From the NCBI GenBank assembly GCA_035341855.1, contig DAOQWA010000011.1, positions 1 through 64,000 of the forward strand: a stretch of 64,000 nt of DNA, read 5' to 3'. The notes under the pieces were generated by a model that saw nothing but the letters and a program-made list of their open reading frames with translations, was not told the origin of the DNA and did no database searches. The first letter of the stretch is position 1. Each line of letters starts with the position of its first letter. The stretch comes from QQVM01 sp035341855. Lineage in GTDB: Bacteria; Bacteroidota; Bacteroidia; AKYH767-A; 2013-40CM-41-45. Made by a program: the position numbers and the translations under genes. Of this stretch, positions 1 through 7,353 are shown piece by piece.

Positions 1-66
1 GGTTGAGCTGCCATGGAAAATTATTATCTTCGATTTCCGCCACTTCATTAACCCGGAACGTTAGCG
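1..66 (+). repeat. attC-like site A (right part only, cut by window start)
   Basis: The window opens inside this site. The right arm at 36-60 (core CACTTCATTAACCCGGAACG) ends at G60, the inferred cassette junction, and is followed by TTAGCGG, which belongs to cassette 1. The same arm recurs at sites B and E. The left arm lies outside the window. Confidence 0.6.
3..32 (+). promoter_or_regulatory. Promoter-like element inside site A
   Basis: TTG at 3-5, a 19-base spacer, then TATCTTCG at 25-32. This resembles the Bacteroidetes consensus TTTG-N19-TAnnTTTG with one C in the -7 box. It lies 89 bases before the first cassette gene. It could equally be a conserved part of the recombination site. 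Confidence 0.35.
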
Positions 67-120
67 GAAATATTTATACTGGCGAACATTGCAGTTAATT
101 TACCTTTTAAAATTCCCATA

Positions 121-1068
121 ATGAAAAAACTTTTGGCCTTTGTTTCGGTTTCTGTGTTCATTAACACAATCCTTTATGGTCAAGATATTAGAGGGACTGA
201 AATGAAGTATTATATCTCCGGATTTAACACTTACACTTTCGAATTGTATTTATACACTCAAACCAGTTTTGGTGTTAACCGTGATACGCTAATAAGCTCG
301 CAAGGCGACACATTAATGGGCGTTTCAAGCCGGTTAACCTATGATGTTACCGAATATAAGTATGTTTTTCAGCATACATACAATGGGAATGGATATTTCA
401 GTATAAATTTCCTAAATGCTTTCCGAATTTACAATATTCAAAACATAGCGAATTCATCTACGCAGAGTATCTTGAGTAACTTATCGTTTAAAATTAGCCC
501 TTTTATTGGTGAAAATTCAGGTCCGATGTTTTCATATAAGCAGACTAGTGTTAGTCGGGTCGGAAACAGTTTAGTTCACCTAGCCCAGGCTATCGATCCT
601 GATGGCGATAGTTTGACGTATAAATTAGTCCCAACTTCTTCGGCCACATATAGTACACCTCCTGGAGCTACCATTGATTTATATACAGGACGATTTGAGA
701 TGCCGTCCACAACCAATGTTTATGCCATAAATATTTTAGTAGAGGAATGGCGTCAAGGCATTTTATTGTCTTCTACCTATCGCGAAATGCTTATTGATCC
801 AAGTATGTTAACAATTGTCGATGAAGATAAGATTTCTACAGTCAAAGTATTTCCCAATCCTGTCCACAATCATTTGAATGTTGAAATCATAGATCCGATT
901 GGGGTTGGCGATATAATTATTTATAATTATTTGGGAGAAGTTAAAATAAATGAATCGTTCGACGAACCCAACTTTCAAGTAGACTTATCATTATTAAGTA
1001 ATGGGTTCTATATAGTGGAGTTTAAATCTTCCCGAAGTTCGATAAGACGAGCAATTGTTAAGGAATAA
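121..1068 (+). CDS. Secreted protein with T9SS type A sorting domain (cassette 1)
   Basis: A 315-residue protein with an N-terminal signal peptide (hydrophobic residues about 5-19, cleavage near YGQ). The middle part contains AIDPDGDSLTYKL at about residues 160-172, a motif of cadherin/Ig-like repeats found in many Bacteroidetes surface proteins. The last 75 or so residues are a T9SS C-terminal sorting domain starting at VKVFPNP and ending in the typical GFYIVEF and final basic stretch. It should be exported by Sec, cross the outer membrane through T9SS and be processed by PorU, which is encoded later in this window. It is the only gene between sites A and B. The specific function is unknown. 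Confidence 0.85.
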   Translation: MKKLLAFVSVSVFINTILYGQDIRGTEMKYYISGFNTYTFELYLYTQTSFGVNRDTLISSQGDTLMGVSSRLTYDVTEYKYVFQHTYNGNGYFSINFLNAFRIYNIQNIANSSTQSILSNLSFKISPFIGENSGPMFSYKQTSVSRVGNSLVHLAQAIDPDGDSLTYKLVPTSSATYSTPPGATIDLYTGRFEMPSTTNVYAINILVEEWRQGILLSSTYREMLIDPSMLTIVDEDKISTVKVFPNPVHNHLNVEIIDPIGVGDIIIYNYLGEVKINESFDEPNFQVDLSLLSNGFYIVEFKSSRSSIRRAIVKE

Positions 1069-1074
1069 AAACTT

Positions 1075-1208
1075 CCGCTAACATTGGGTTAAATGAAATG
1101 GCTGGTTTTGTCCTTGCCGGTTCGAGTGTTTTATTTTTATATTTCGGTTTTGCCACCATGGAAAATTATTATCTTCGATTTCCGCTACCTTATTAACCCG
1201 GAACGCTA
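1075..1208 (+). repeat. attC-like site B
   Basis: About 131 bp to the junction G at 1205. The left arm CCGCTAAC (1075-1082) is the exact complement of GTTAGCGG at the start of cassette 1 (60-67). An inner arm GGGTTAA at 1086-1092 pairs with TTAACCC at 1193-1199. The centre is an AT-rich loop. The left arm has an extra A relative to the right arm of site A, like the extrahelical base that gives attC sites their polarity. Confidence 0.65.
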
Positions 1209-1239
1209 TGGGTGACCTTTCAACACTAGCTGTTAAGAA

Positions 1240-1809
1240 ATGAAACCAATTTTCACTTTAACTTTTATTCTCTTTTTAAAACTCATATTGTTTTCCAGTG
1301 TTTATACCTATTCTCAAAGTGATTCAAGCAATGCAACTAACAACAAGATTATAGGAATAGGTGGCTATATACTTCGTAATTCTTCTTTAATTTCACTTGA
1401 ATATGGTAGACGTACTAATAATTGGAATGAGTTAACAATTCCATTGTATTTTACAACGGAAGGAAAACGGAAAGACATTGCAATCTCAGGCGCTTATCAC
1501 ATTGCTTTAGTCAAGAAGCGAAGCCGATTTAATTTCTTTGTGAGCCCTGAATTAAATTTAGCTTATGGTTGGTATGAACGATTGAACACTGGAAGCAAGG
1601 TTAGTCGTTATGGTTATTTCATTTGTTTCGGGCTTATTCCTCAAGTTAGATTGACAGATAGGATTGTCCTGGTTTATGAGATTAAATTGGGTCATGGTTT
1701 TTTGTGGGCTAATAACGATAGGTATAGGGTTAATAATGATGTGATTTATACAGAACGAGGATGGTATTTCAGATATTTACCTGCTTTTCGTTTGAAGTAT
1801 TCCTTTTGA
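1240..1809 (+). CDS. Outer-membrane beta-barrel-like protein (cassette 2)
   Basis: A 189-residue protein with a signal peptide (hydrophobic stretch about residues 6-24, ending in TYSQS). The rest alternates aromatic and polar residues in short strands (for example NWNELTIPLYF, NFFVSPELNLAYGWY, GWYFRYLPAFRLKYSF) and ends in F, as expected of a small outer-membrane beta-barrel. It is the sole gene between sites B and C, starting 35 bases after the junction. No specific family recognised; porin, adhesin or structural roles cannot be separated. Confidence 0.7.
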   Translation: MKPIFTLTFILFLKLILFSSVYTYSQSDSSNATNNKIIGIGGYILRNSSLISLEYGRRTNNWNELTIPLYFTTEGKRKDIAISGAYHIALVKKRSRFNFFVSPELNLAYGWYERLNTGSKVSRYGYFICFGLIPQVRLTDRIVLVYEIKLGHGFLWANNDRYRVNNDVIYTERGWYFRYLPAFRLKYSF

Positions 1810-1829
1810 ATAACCGGGAGAAAATTGTG

Positions 1830-1967
1830 CCTATGACATTGGGTTCATGAAATGGCCGGGATATTGCATAGCAGCTTGATCAACCGAATTTTTTAATTAT
1901 TGTTTGATCTGCCACCGGAAAGTCGTAGATTCGAACTTCGCCACTTCATTCACCAGGGTCGTTATGT
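1830..1967 (+). repeat. attC-like site C
   Basis: About 132 bp to the junction G at 1961. Left arm CTATGACATTGGG followed by TTCATGAAATGGC; right arm GCCACTTCATTCACCAGGG at 1941-1959. The left end (CCTATGAC) only roughly complements the start of cassette 2 (GCTATGGG at 1205-1212), so it is more degenerate than sites B and E. Confidence 0.6.
1903..1933 (+). promoter_or_regulatory. Promoter-like element inside site C
   Basis: TTTG at 1903-1906, exactly 19 bases, then TAGATTCG at 1926-1933, close to the Bacteroidetes TTTG-N19-TAnnTTTG promoter. It lies 77 bases before the gene at 2011. Confidence 0.4.
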
Positions 1968-2010
1968 GCAATGCAGTGCGAACTGTTAACTAGTAAAATC
2001 GAAATTTGAT

Positions 2011-2865
2011 ATGAAAAAAATATTATTGAGTTTCATTTTCCTTTTTTCTTCGTTCACTTCGAAAAGCCAGTATTATCAATCACTTTTTGGACAAGACAGC
2101 ACCCAATGGTTTACGTTGACAGAAGTAATTGATGCAGCATTGACATATAGATATCATACGATAGCCGGTATTGATTCGACATTGAATGGGAATGTCTACA
2201 TGAAGGTTTTTAATGACTTTCAAACGACCGGTCTGATCAGGGAAGATACTGTAAGTGGGAAAACTTGGTATTATTCATTAGCATCACAATCCGAAAAGAT
2301 TATTATGGATCTTACGTTGCAGTTAGGTGATACTTTTTTGATTCATACTTTATGGATGGATTCTATACCTGTATTGGTTGACTCAGTATTTTTGATCAAT
2401 GGGATAAAGCATATACGTTTGGATTTTCCTTTATTAAGTTTTACAACAAAATTGGAATTTATTGAAGGTTCAGGACCCAATGCTGGTATTACCTATCAAG
2501 GTGAAACGCATGGATGGAATTATATTTCTGATCAATTGCTTTGTAAGTATACAGATACAACTCAAGTTTATGCCAATGACGACTTTAATGGTAGGTGTGA
2601 TGTTATGCTAATTGGAATTCCCGAAGTTTCCAAAGAAAGCAAAATTAAAGTGTACCCCAACCCTGTAAAAAGGAATCAATGGTTAAACTTTGAATATACT
2701 GATGATTCAATAAGGTCAATTCAAATGTTAGATGTTTTTGGGAAATCTGATTTATTGTTAGATAAAAATCAATACAGAATATCACAACCTAGTGGGATCT
2801 ATTGTATATTGGTAAGTTATTTATCAGGTAAGAAAGAAAGAATAAAATTGATTGTCATAGAATGA
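2011..2865 (+). CDS. Secreted protein with T9SS type A sorting domain (cassette 3)
   Basis: A 284-residue protein with a signal peptide (MKKILLSFIFLFSSF, cleavage after about residue 19). The body is rich in beta-strand-forming residues and matches no family I can name. The last 70 or so residues form a T9SS sorting domain beginning KVYPNPVKRNQW and ending with GIYCILV and a lysine-rich tail. It is the only gene between site C and the collapsed site D. The start codon follows the cassette junction by 50 bases. Secretion by T9SS is a confident inference from the sorting domain. Confidence 0.85.
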   Translation: MKKILLSFIFLFSSFTSKSQYYQSLFGQDSTQWFTLTEVIDAALTYRYHTIAGIDSTLNGNVYMKVFNDFQTTGLIREDTVSGKTWYYSLASQSEKIIMDLTLQLGDTFLIHTLWMDSIPVLVDSVFLINGIKHIRLDFPLLSFTTKLEFIEGSGPNAGITYQGETHGWNYISDQLLCKYTDTTQVYANDDFNGRCDVMLIGIPEVSKESKIKVYPNPVKRNQWLNFEYTDDSIRSIQMLDVFGKSDLLLDKNQYRISQPSGIYCILVSYLSGKKERIKLIVIE

Positions 2866-2888
2866 AATGTAAATGAGAAGGTGCATAT

Positions 2889-2908
2889 GCACATAACGTC
2901 GGTGGCTG
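2889..2908 (+). repeat. Collapsed attC-like site D
   Basis: GCACATAAC at 2889-2897 is the exact complement of GTTATGTGC at the start of cassette 3 (1961-1969), so it is that cassette's left outer arm. Only GTCGGTGGCT separates it from GTTGTGC at 2908, where cassette 4 begins. The palindromic centre of about 110 bp present in sites B, C and E is absent. Confidence 0.5.
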
Positions 2909-2927
2909 TTGTGCAACCTTTGAACCG

Positions 2928-3596
2928 ATGGATAAATTCTACTTAACCGTATTATTGTGTTTAAATATTCACTTGCTTGCAGGGCAATCCGTCGAATTTG
3001 GAGGAGGAGGAAATAGAAACTCATTTTTTGATCTTCAGAAAGAAGATGGACACTTTAGGACAGAGTATGACGCGGGAATTGGTCATGCAATGTTCTTCAG
3101 TTTAGAGGACTCATTATTCAATGACCTTTTTGTAAAAGCTATTTTTTCACTTGACAACTACAATGGCTCTTTAGCTGTAACCAATGGTGGTTTAGGTACG
3201 TCTGGTGCAACCTATGCAGAGGTGAGTAAAACGACATTAGGAGTTAGCTTCTTCCCATTTAACCGCAGATTCCTAAGATCAGGTTGGTTAAATTTTGGTA
3301 TAAACTGCAATTTATTACTTGATCAGAAAATGGTAGGCTATCGCAATTGGTCTCAATTGGGAAACATTGGTGGGAATGAGCTATTAGACATTAATTCCAA
3401 TAAATATGAGAACAAATTTACGTTTTCAATAACGGGCCGAGTAGCTTACAAAATAGATATTAGTAACGCGCTACAAATGGTTCCACAATACATATTTAAT
3501 TTGGGGTTAAGCCAGGAGTTCAGAAATTTACAATCTAAGACAAAATCACTAAGACAAACAGTCGCAATTGGAATTTTGCTTAATTTGTCCAAATAA
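2928..3596 (+). CDS. Outer-membrane beta-barrel-like protein (cassette 4)
   Basis: A 222-residue protein beginning MDKFYLTVLLCLNIHLLAGQ, a signal peptide cleaved after about residue 19. A glycine-rich segment (FGGGGNR) follows. The rest has alternating hydrophobic strands with aromatic girdles (YAEVSKTTLGVSFFPF, FTFSITGRVAYKI, QTVAIGILLNLSK), fitting a small outer-membrane beta-barrel. The start lies 20 bases after the inferred cassette junction. No named family recognised. Confidence 0.7.
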   Translation: MDKFYLTVLLCLNIHLLAGQSVEFGGGGNRNSFFDLQKEDGHFRTEYDAGIGHAMFFSLEDSLFNDLFVKAIFSLDNYNGSLAVTNGGLGTSGATYAEVSKTTLGVSFFPFNRRFLRSGWLNFGINCNLLLDQKMVGYRNWSQLGNIGGNELLDINSNKYENKFTFSITGRVAYKIDISNALQMVPQYIFNLGLSQEFRNLQSKTKSLRQTVAIGILLNLSK

Positions 3597-3600
3597 GGTA

Positions 3601-3740
3601 GCACACAACATTGGGTTAAATGAAATGGCTGGGACGTTGTTTGGCTGCTCGAATGTTTAATTTTTTATATTAAGGTTGAACAGCCAAGGAAAACTATTAT
3701 CTTCGAATTCCGCCACTTCATAAAGCCGGAACGTTAGTGG
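3601..3740 (+). repeat. attC-like site E
   Basis: 133 bp to the junction G at 3733. The left arm GCACACAAC complements the start of cassette 4 (GTTGTGC at 2908-2914). Inner arms are ATTGGGTTAAATGAAATGGC (3610-3629) and GCCACTTCATAAAGCCGG (3712-3729). A second internal stem pairs TTGGCTG (about 3641-3647) with CAGCCAA (3681-3687). It is the clearest site of the set together with B. Confidence 0.65.
3676..3705 (+). promoter_or_regulatory. Promoter-like element inside site E
   Basis: TTG at 3676-3678, 19 bases, then TATCTTCG at 3698-3705: same boxes and spacing as in site A. It lies about 180 bases before the AraC gene. Confidence 0.3.
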
Positions 3741-3887
3741 CAATAGGGCCCGGACAAATTTGTGTTTCAAAAAACTCGGACGAAAGACTATTAACAAAGA
3801 TTTCTCACGGGACAGGTCTTCTGATTCGTAGTAAAAATGAAAGTATTTGCTTAACTTAGCTTATATTAAAATTGTTTTTTGGCAGTT

Positions 3888-4760
3888 ATGTTAGTCGATT
3901 TATACACGTATTTCTGCACAACCCCTGATATTACCAACAAACTCATTGGTTCCAATTACTTATCAGCTACCTATAAATGCCCCATCAACGCTGAGGACTT
4001 TAAATTCTGGAATGAAATGCATCTGATCACCTATGTGATTTCAGGGCGTAAAGATTGGTACTGCGGTAATGAAAAATTTGAAATGAAATCAGGCGATGCC
4101 GTCTTTATCAAGAAAGGTGTGTACGCCACCAAGCAATACTTTGATGTTGACCATTGCATTATTGCTTTCATGCTCAATGACGATTTCATTCGCAAATTTC
4201 TGCTGGAACACGATGAAGTGAACCTTCCTGCAGCTAATGGACAAAGTCAAAAATCCATTCATCCCATTGATGTCAATGAAGGGATTGAAAATTTAGTCTA
4301 CAGCGTTGCCAATTATCTGAAACAAGGAAAAGAAATACCGGAAGCATTGGTGGAAATCAAGTTTAAAGAGTTGCTTTTTAACATCATTCTTAATCCAAAA
4401 AACCTTTCGCTGGCACAATATTTTAGTTCCATTCAAGCAACAGGCCATACCGATCTGGAATCGGTGATGCAAAAAAATTTTAATCACGATTTAAGCCTGG
4501 AAGAATTCGCCCGCATGTGCGGTCGTAGCCTGTCTACCTTCAAACGCGACTTTCAGGATTGCTTTAAACAAACACCAGGCAAATGGTTGATGGAGAAGCG
4601 CCTCGACTTTGCCAAATCATTGTTGGTAAGTACCACCATGAACATCAATGAAATCTGCTACGATAGCGGATTTAAGAACAATTCCCACTTCAATCGGGCC
4701 TTCAAAGAACGCTTTGAATTACCCCCGCTTCAATTCAGGCAAGCCCTTTCTAAAGACTAG
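3888..4760 (+). CDS. AraC-family transcriptional regulator (cassette 5)
   Basis: About 290 residues from the ATG at 3888; a TTG three codons upstream is a less likely start. The N-terminal half is a cupin-like sensor (residues about 25-125, including YCGNEKFEMKSGDAVFIKKG). The C-terminal 100 residues carry the double helix-turn-helix of the AraC/XylS family, with LEEFARMCGRSLSTFKRDF and NINEICYDSGFKNNSHFNRA as the two helical units. It probably senses a small molecule and controls the next gene, a methyltransferase starting 124 bases downstream. It is the first of three genes between sites E and F, so it may travel with them. Confidence 0.85.
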   Translation: MLVDLYTYFCTTPDITNKLIGSNYLSATYKCPINAEDFKFWNEMHLITYVISGRKDWYCGNEKFEMKSGDAVFIKKGVYATKQYFDVDHCIIAFMLNDDFIRKFLLEHDEVNLPAANGQSQKSIHPIDVNEGIENLVYSVANYLKQGKEIPEALVEIKFKELLFNIILNPKNLSLAQYFSSIQATGHTDLESVMQKNFNHDLSLEEFARMCGRSLSTFKRDFQDCFKQTPGKWLMEKRLDFAKSLLVSTTMNINEICYDSGFKNNSHFNRAFKERFELPPLQFRQALSKD

Positions 4761-4884
4761 CCTACCACTTTTTTTTTGGTTGAACTTTTCAGAAAACTTT
4801 TTGGATTTCACAGCAAATCCGGATTATTGGGTATCCCCTACTTTTGCATCATCAATTAAAAAAAACAATCAAAAACAAACAATT

Positions 4885-5697
4885 ATGAATCCGAACAAAG
4901 CATTATGGGAAAAAGGGGATTTCACACGCATTGCAGCTACTATGCGAGAAAGCGGTGAAGCCCTGGTTTCAAAACTGGAAATCACAAAAGGACTTAAGGT
5001 TCTTGAATTAGGGTGCGGTGATGGCACCACGGCTATTCCACAAGCCAAATTGGGGGCACATGTATTGGGTGTTGACATTGCCAGCAACCTAGTAGCAGCC
5101 GGTAATAAACGAGTTATTGAAGAAGGGCTTACCAATATCACTTTTCAGGAAGGTGATGCTACCAACTTATCAGCACTTGAAAATGAAACATTTGATCTTT
5201 CTATCAGCATCTTTGGCGCAATGTTCGCACCCAAACCACAAGATGTTGCAAAAGAAATGGTACGTGTTACACGCAAAGGCGGAAAAGTGATCATGGGCAA
5301 CTGGATTCCAGGAGATCCGACGCTTGTTGCCCAGATTTTAAAAATTTCCTCTGCGTACACACCGGCACCTCCAGAAGGATTTGTTAGTCCAATGTTGTGG
5401 GGCGTAGAAGACTCCGTTGCAGAACGATTTGAACAAGCAGGCATCAAACGGGAGAGTATTTCTTTTAGCAAGGAGACGTTTACATTCACTGCATCCTATT
5501 CGCCTGCTGAATTTCTCAATGAATTCCGAACTTATTACGGTCCTACCATGAATGCGTTTGAAGCAGCCGAAAAAAATGGAAAAGCCGAAGAACTACAGCG
5601 CGAATTGGAAAAATTGTTCAATAGCCAGAATCAAAGTGCTGATAAAAGCAAAACTTCAATACCGGCAACATTTCTATTGGTGACAGTGAAGTGCTAG
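4885..5697 (+). CDS. Class I SAM-dependent methyltransferase (cassette 5)
   Basis: 270 residues from the ATG at 4885, which leaves a normal gap after the AraC gene; the longer reading frame would overlap it by over 100 bases. Motif I VLELGCGDG lies at residues 39-47 and the acidic end of strand 2 (VLGVDIAS) about 20 residues later, so the S-adenosylmethionine fold is intact. It resembles the UbiE/Methyltransf_11 group. The substrate cannot be read from sequence. A strong terminator follows at 5719-5751. The adjacent AraC regulator suggests inducible expression. Confidence 0.85.
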   Translation: MNPNKALWEKGDFTRIAATMRESGEALVSKLEITKGLKVLELGCGDGTTAIPQAKLGAHVLGVDIASNLVAAGNKRVIEEGLTNITFQEGDATNLSALENETFDLSISIFGAMFAPKPQDVAKEMVRVTRKGGKVIMGNWIPGDPTLVAQILKISSAYTPAPPEGFVSPMLWGVEDSVAERFEQAGIKRESISFSKETFTFTASYSPAEFLNEFRTYYGPTMNAFEAAEKNGKAEELQRELEKLFNSQNQSADKSKTSIPATFLLVTVKC

Positions 5698-5718
5698 AGC
5701 TTCGTACTTGAAGGAAAT

Positions 5719-5752
5719 AAAAAGAGCCTCACGAATGTGTGGCTCTTTTTTG
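5719..5752 (+). terminator. Rho-independent terminator after the methyltransferase
   Basis: Stem AAAAGAGCC / GGCTCTTTT (5720-5728 and 5741-5749) with a 12-base loop and a T-run. Confidence 0.75.
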
Positions 5753-5867
5753 ACACTATGTAATTCTTATTTCAGCATCTGGTTGAAAACCGTATTCGTG
5801 TCAGGTGATTACACCAGATACATGAGAGCATAAAAATTTTTGAATTGCAGAAATAAAAAACAATAAC

Positions 5868-6359
5868 ATGAATACCAAACTTTTTTCAACAGACCGTCAT
5901 AGTTCAATTCCTGAAAATAAGGATCCATTTGGGAATTTTATTGGTGCATGGAGTCTTGACTTAACCATCACCAATCCCAATGGCTCTACTTTAAAATATA
6001 AGGGCGAATGGCATTTTCATAGAATCCTGCAAGGACGTGCCATTCAGGATATTTGGATCATCCCTGGTTTAACCGCTCAAGGGGACAATGCGTTTCATGA
6101 ATATGGAACTACTATTAGAACGTTCAATCCCAAGACCAATAAATGGAAGGCGGTTTGGATTGGTCCCATACAAAATCAGTTTTTCGTATTTGACATTGAA
6201 GACCATATTGATCAAATCACATTAACTGCCACAAATACCCCTATCGATATGAAGTGGAGTTTTTATAATATTTCTCCAAACTCATTTAAATGGAAAAGCG
6301 AAGTAAAAGCCAAAGAAAATTGGTTTATTAATTATTTTATGGAATTAACAAGAATTTAG
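5868..6359 (+). CDS. DUF1579/lipocalin-like protein (cassette 5)
   Basis: A 163-residue cytosolic protein with no signal peptide. FGNFIGAWSLDLTITNPNG and the later HFHRILQGRAIQDIW and TIRTFNPKTNKWKAVWIG match the pattern of DUF1579/lipocalin-like beta-barrels. The function is not established; these small barrels may bind hydrophobic ligands. It is the third gene between sites E and F, separated from the methyltransferase by a terminator, so it probably has its own promoter. Confidence 0.65.
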   Translation: MNTKLFSTDRHSSIPENKDPFGNFIGAWSLDLTITNPNGSTLKYKGEWHFHRILQGRAIQDIWIIPGLTAQGDNAFHEYGTTIRTFNPKTNKWKAVWIGPIQNQFFVFDIEDHIDQITLTATNTPIDMKWSFYNISPNSFKWKSEVKAKENWFINYFMELTRI

Positions 6360-6430
6360 AGTTATAACACTTTAATTACGGTAGGGGCAACAGATAGAGA
6401 CTACGAATGAAGTCTATGGAAGTGCCCTAC

Positions 6431-6600
6431 AGCTACCAACAAAATGTTTATGCAATACGGGGTTCGGTTTAAGTTTTAAAAATAATTTCTTTATTTAATT
6501 CGGTATCGGCGGACAGAGAAGTGCAGGTCGGGCAGTCCATTTCGTAGCGCATCATTTTTTTGCCTTCCTATTCCCCGCACTGCATAAACACAAACGTTAG
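6431..6600 (+). repeat. Divergent attC-like site F
   Basis: 166 bp from the left arm to the junction G at 6596. ATGTTTATGCAATACGGGG at 6444-6462 pairs imperfectly with CCCCGCACTGCATAAACAC at 6573-6591. The segment CCCTACAGCTACCAAC at 6425-6440 matches, with a few mismatches, the complement of the start of cassette 5 (GTTAGTGGCAATAGGG at 3733-3748), which ties it to that cassette. The inner sequence differs from sites A-E, so this is a second site family. The rest of the gap 6360-6662 holds nothing else that I recognise. Confidence 0.5.
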
Positions 6601-6662
6601 GACCAATGCTTAGGCGCTGCGTATTTAACAAGAATATTGTATACTTGACAAAACAGTATCCA

Positions 6663-6889
6663 ATGACAGACTATAGAAAAGTCATAGTAATTAATCCAGA
6701 GTTTAGATTTGACAAGACGTGTGTACTGAATACACGTATTTCAGTTTACGATGTCCTTTGCAAGTTGGCTTCCCGAACGACATCAAAGAAATACCAGTAA
6801 ACTATCCTGAGCTGACTGAGAATGATATACAGACATGTTTAGCATATGCTGCTGACAGAGAACACAGAAGCAGGGTGGCCTGGATTAAA
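6663..6889 (+). pseudogene. DUF433 antitoxin-like gene, frameshifted
   Basis: Starting at the ATG at 6663, the first frame gives VINPEFRFDKTCVLNTRISVYDVLCKLAS, split here as VINPEFRF and TRISVYDVLCKLAS, the typical first half of DUF433. The second half (IKEIPVNYPELTENDIQTCL, then AYAADREH) continues in another frame. Losing one base near 6772 explains the break, after which the first frame stops early. DUF433 proteins are usually encoded beside DUF5615 PIN-like toxins, and a decayed DUF5615 follows directly. Toxin-antitoxin pairs are frequent integron cassette cargo. A sequencing or assembly error is an alternative for this one frameshift, but not for the stops in the partner. Confidence 0.75.
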
Positions 6890-7276
6890 CTCCTTTTCGA
6901 CCAATATATTTCCTTTTGAGTATTAAGGAAACTTAAAGAATAGTTCCCGGGATCTGATCATGTAAATGATTTAGGTTTAGAGAACCTTTCGAATATGAAC
7001 ATATGGTATTATTCTAAAGAGTATGATTTTTTAAATTGTATAATTTGATTCTGACTTTTTTATCTAGCCAATTTATTCTGAAATCCGTCTAAAATTATTA
7101 GGTCAAGAATTGGAAATCGTTGGACTAAGGAGATTGCAGAATTGTTGATTTCCAAGAATGAGATTATTCTTGATTTTATTTCTAATCCGAATATAAAGAA
7201 CTTGCTTGCATTGAAATCCATGAATAGGCACTTGGCCCGGCTTCTCGAAAAGTTATTTTTAAGTATTATATCTTAG
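6884..7276 (+). pseudogene. DUF5615 PIN-like toxin remnant with five in-frame stops
   Basis: Read in the frame of 6884, the stretch gives IKLLFDQYISF, then a stop (6917), VLRKLKE, a stop (6941), FPGSDHVNDLGLENLSNMNI and WYYSKEYDF, two stops (7046, 7052), LFYLANLF, a stop (7079), and finally KIIRSRIGNRWTKEIAELL followed by ISKNEIILDFISNP. From memory this order matches the DUF5615 (Mut7-C/PIN-like) family almost end to end. The start codon is also lost (ATT at 6884). It is the toxin partner of the preceding DUF433 gene and is clearly dead. Confidence 0.8.
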
Positions 7277-7353
7277 CCGCAAAATAAATTTCGTAGCTTT
7301 GAATTCCGCTAATGATTAACTCTGAAGCCCATTTGAATTTTAAAAGTCAGACA

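Larger units (their letters stand above)
1..7276 (+). mobile_element. Integron-like gene-cassette array, no integrase in window
   Basis: Genes in this stretch all lie on the plus strand and are separated by related palindromic sites ending near 60, 1205, 1961, 3733 and 6596, with a collapsed one near 2908. Site arms share a core that pairs TTAACCC with GGGTTAA and CACTTCAT with ATGAAATG. The bases just after each site (TTAGCGG, TTATGTGC, TTGTGCAAC, TTAGTGGC) are complementary to the first arm of the next site, which is the signature of attC sites in circularising cassettes. Inferred cassettes: 61-1205, 1206-1961, 1962-2908, 2909-3733, 3734-6596 and 6597 to about 7276 (no closing site seen). 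An integrase would be expected to the left of the window. That this is an integron is inference; the repeats are seen directly. Confidence 0.6.

Noticed and set aside
4648..4884. Upstream extension of the methyltransferase
   Set aside because: It would overlap the AraC gene by over 100 bases, and the extra residues are unlike any methyltransferase N-terminus.
6606..6919. Two short overlapping reading frames as separate small genes
   Set aside because: Together they spell one DUF433 domain broken by a single-base change, so they are annotated as a pseudogene.
6597..7312. A further attC-like site closing the last cassette
   Set aside because: No arm complementary to TTAGGACC and no matching inner palindrome found before the next gene.
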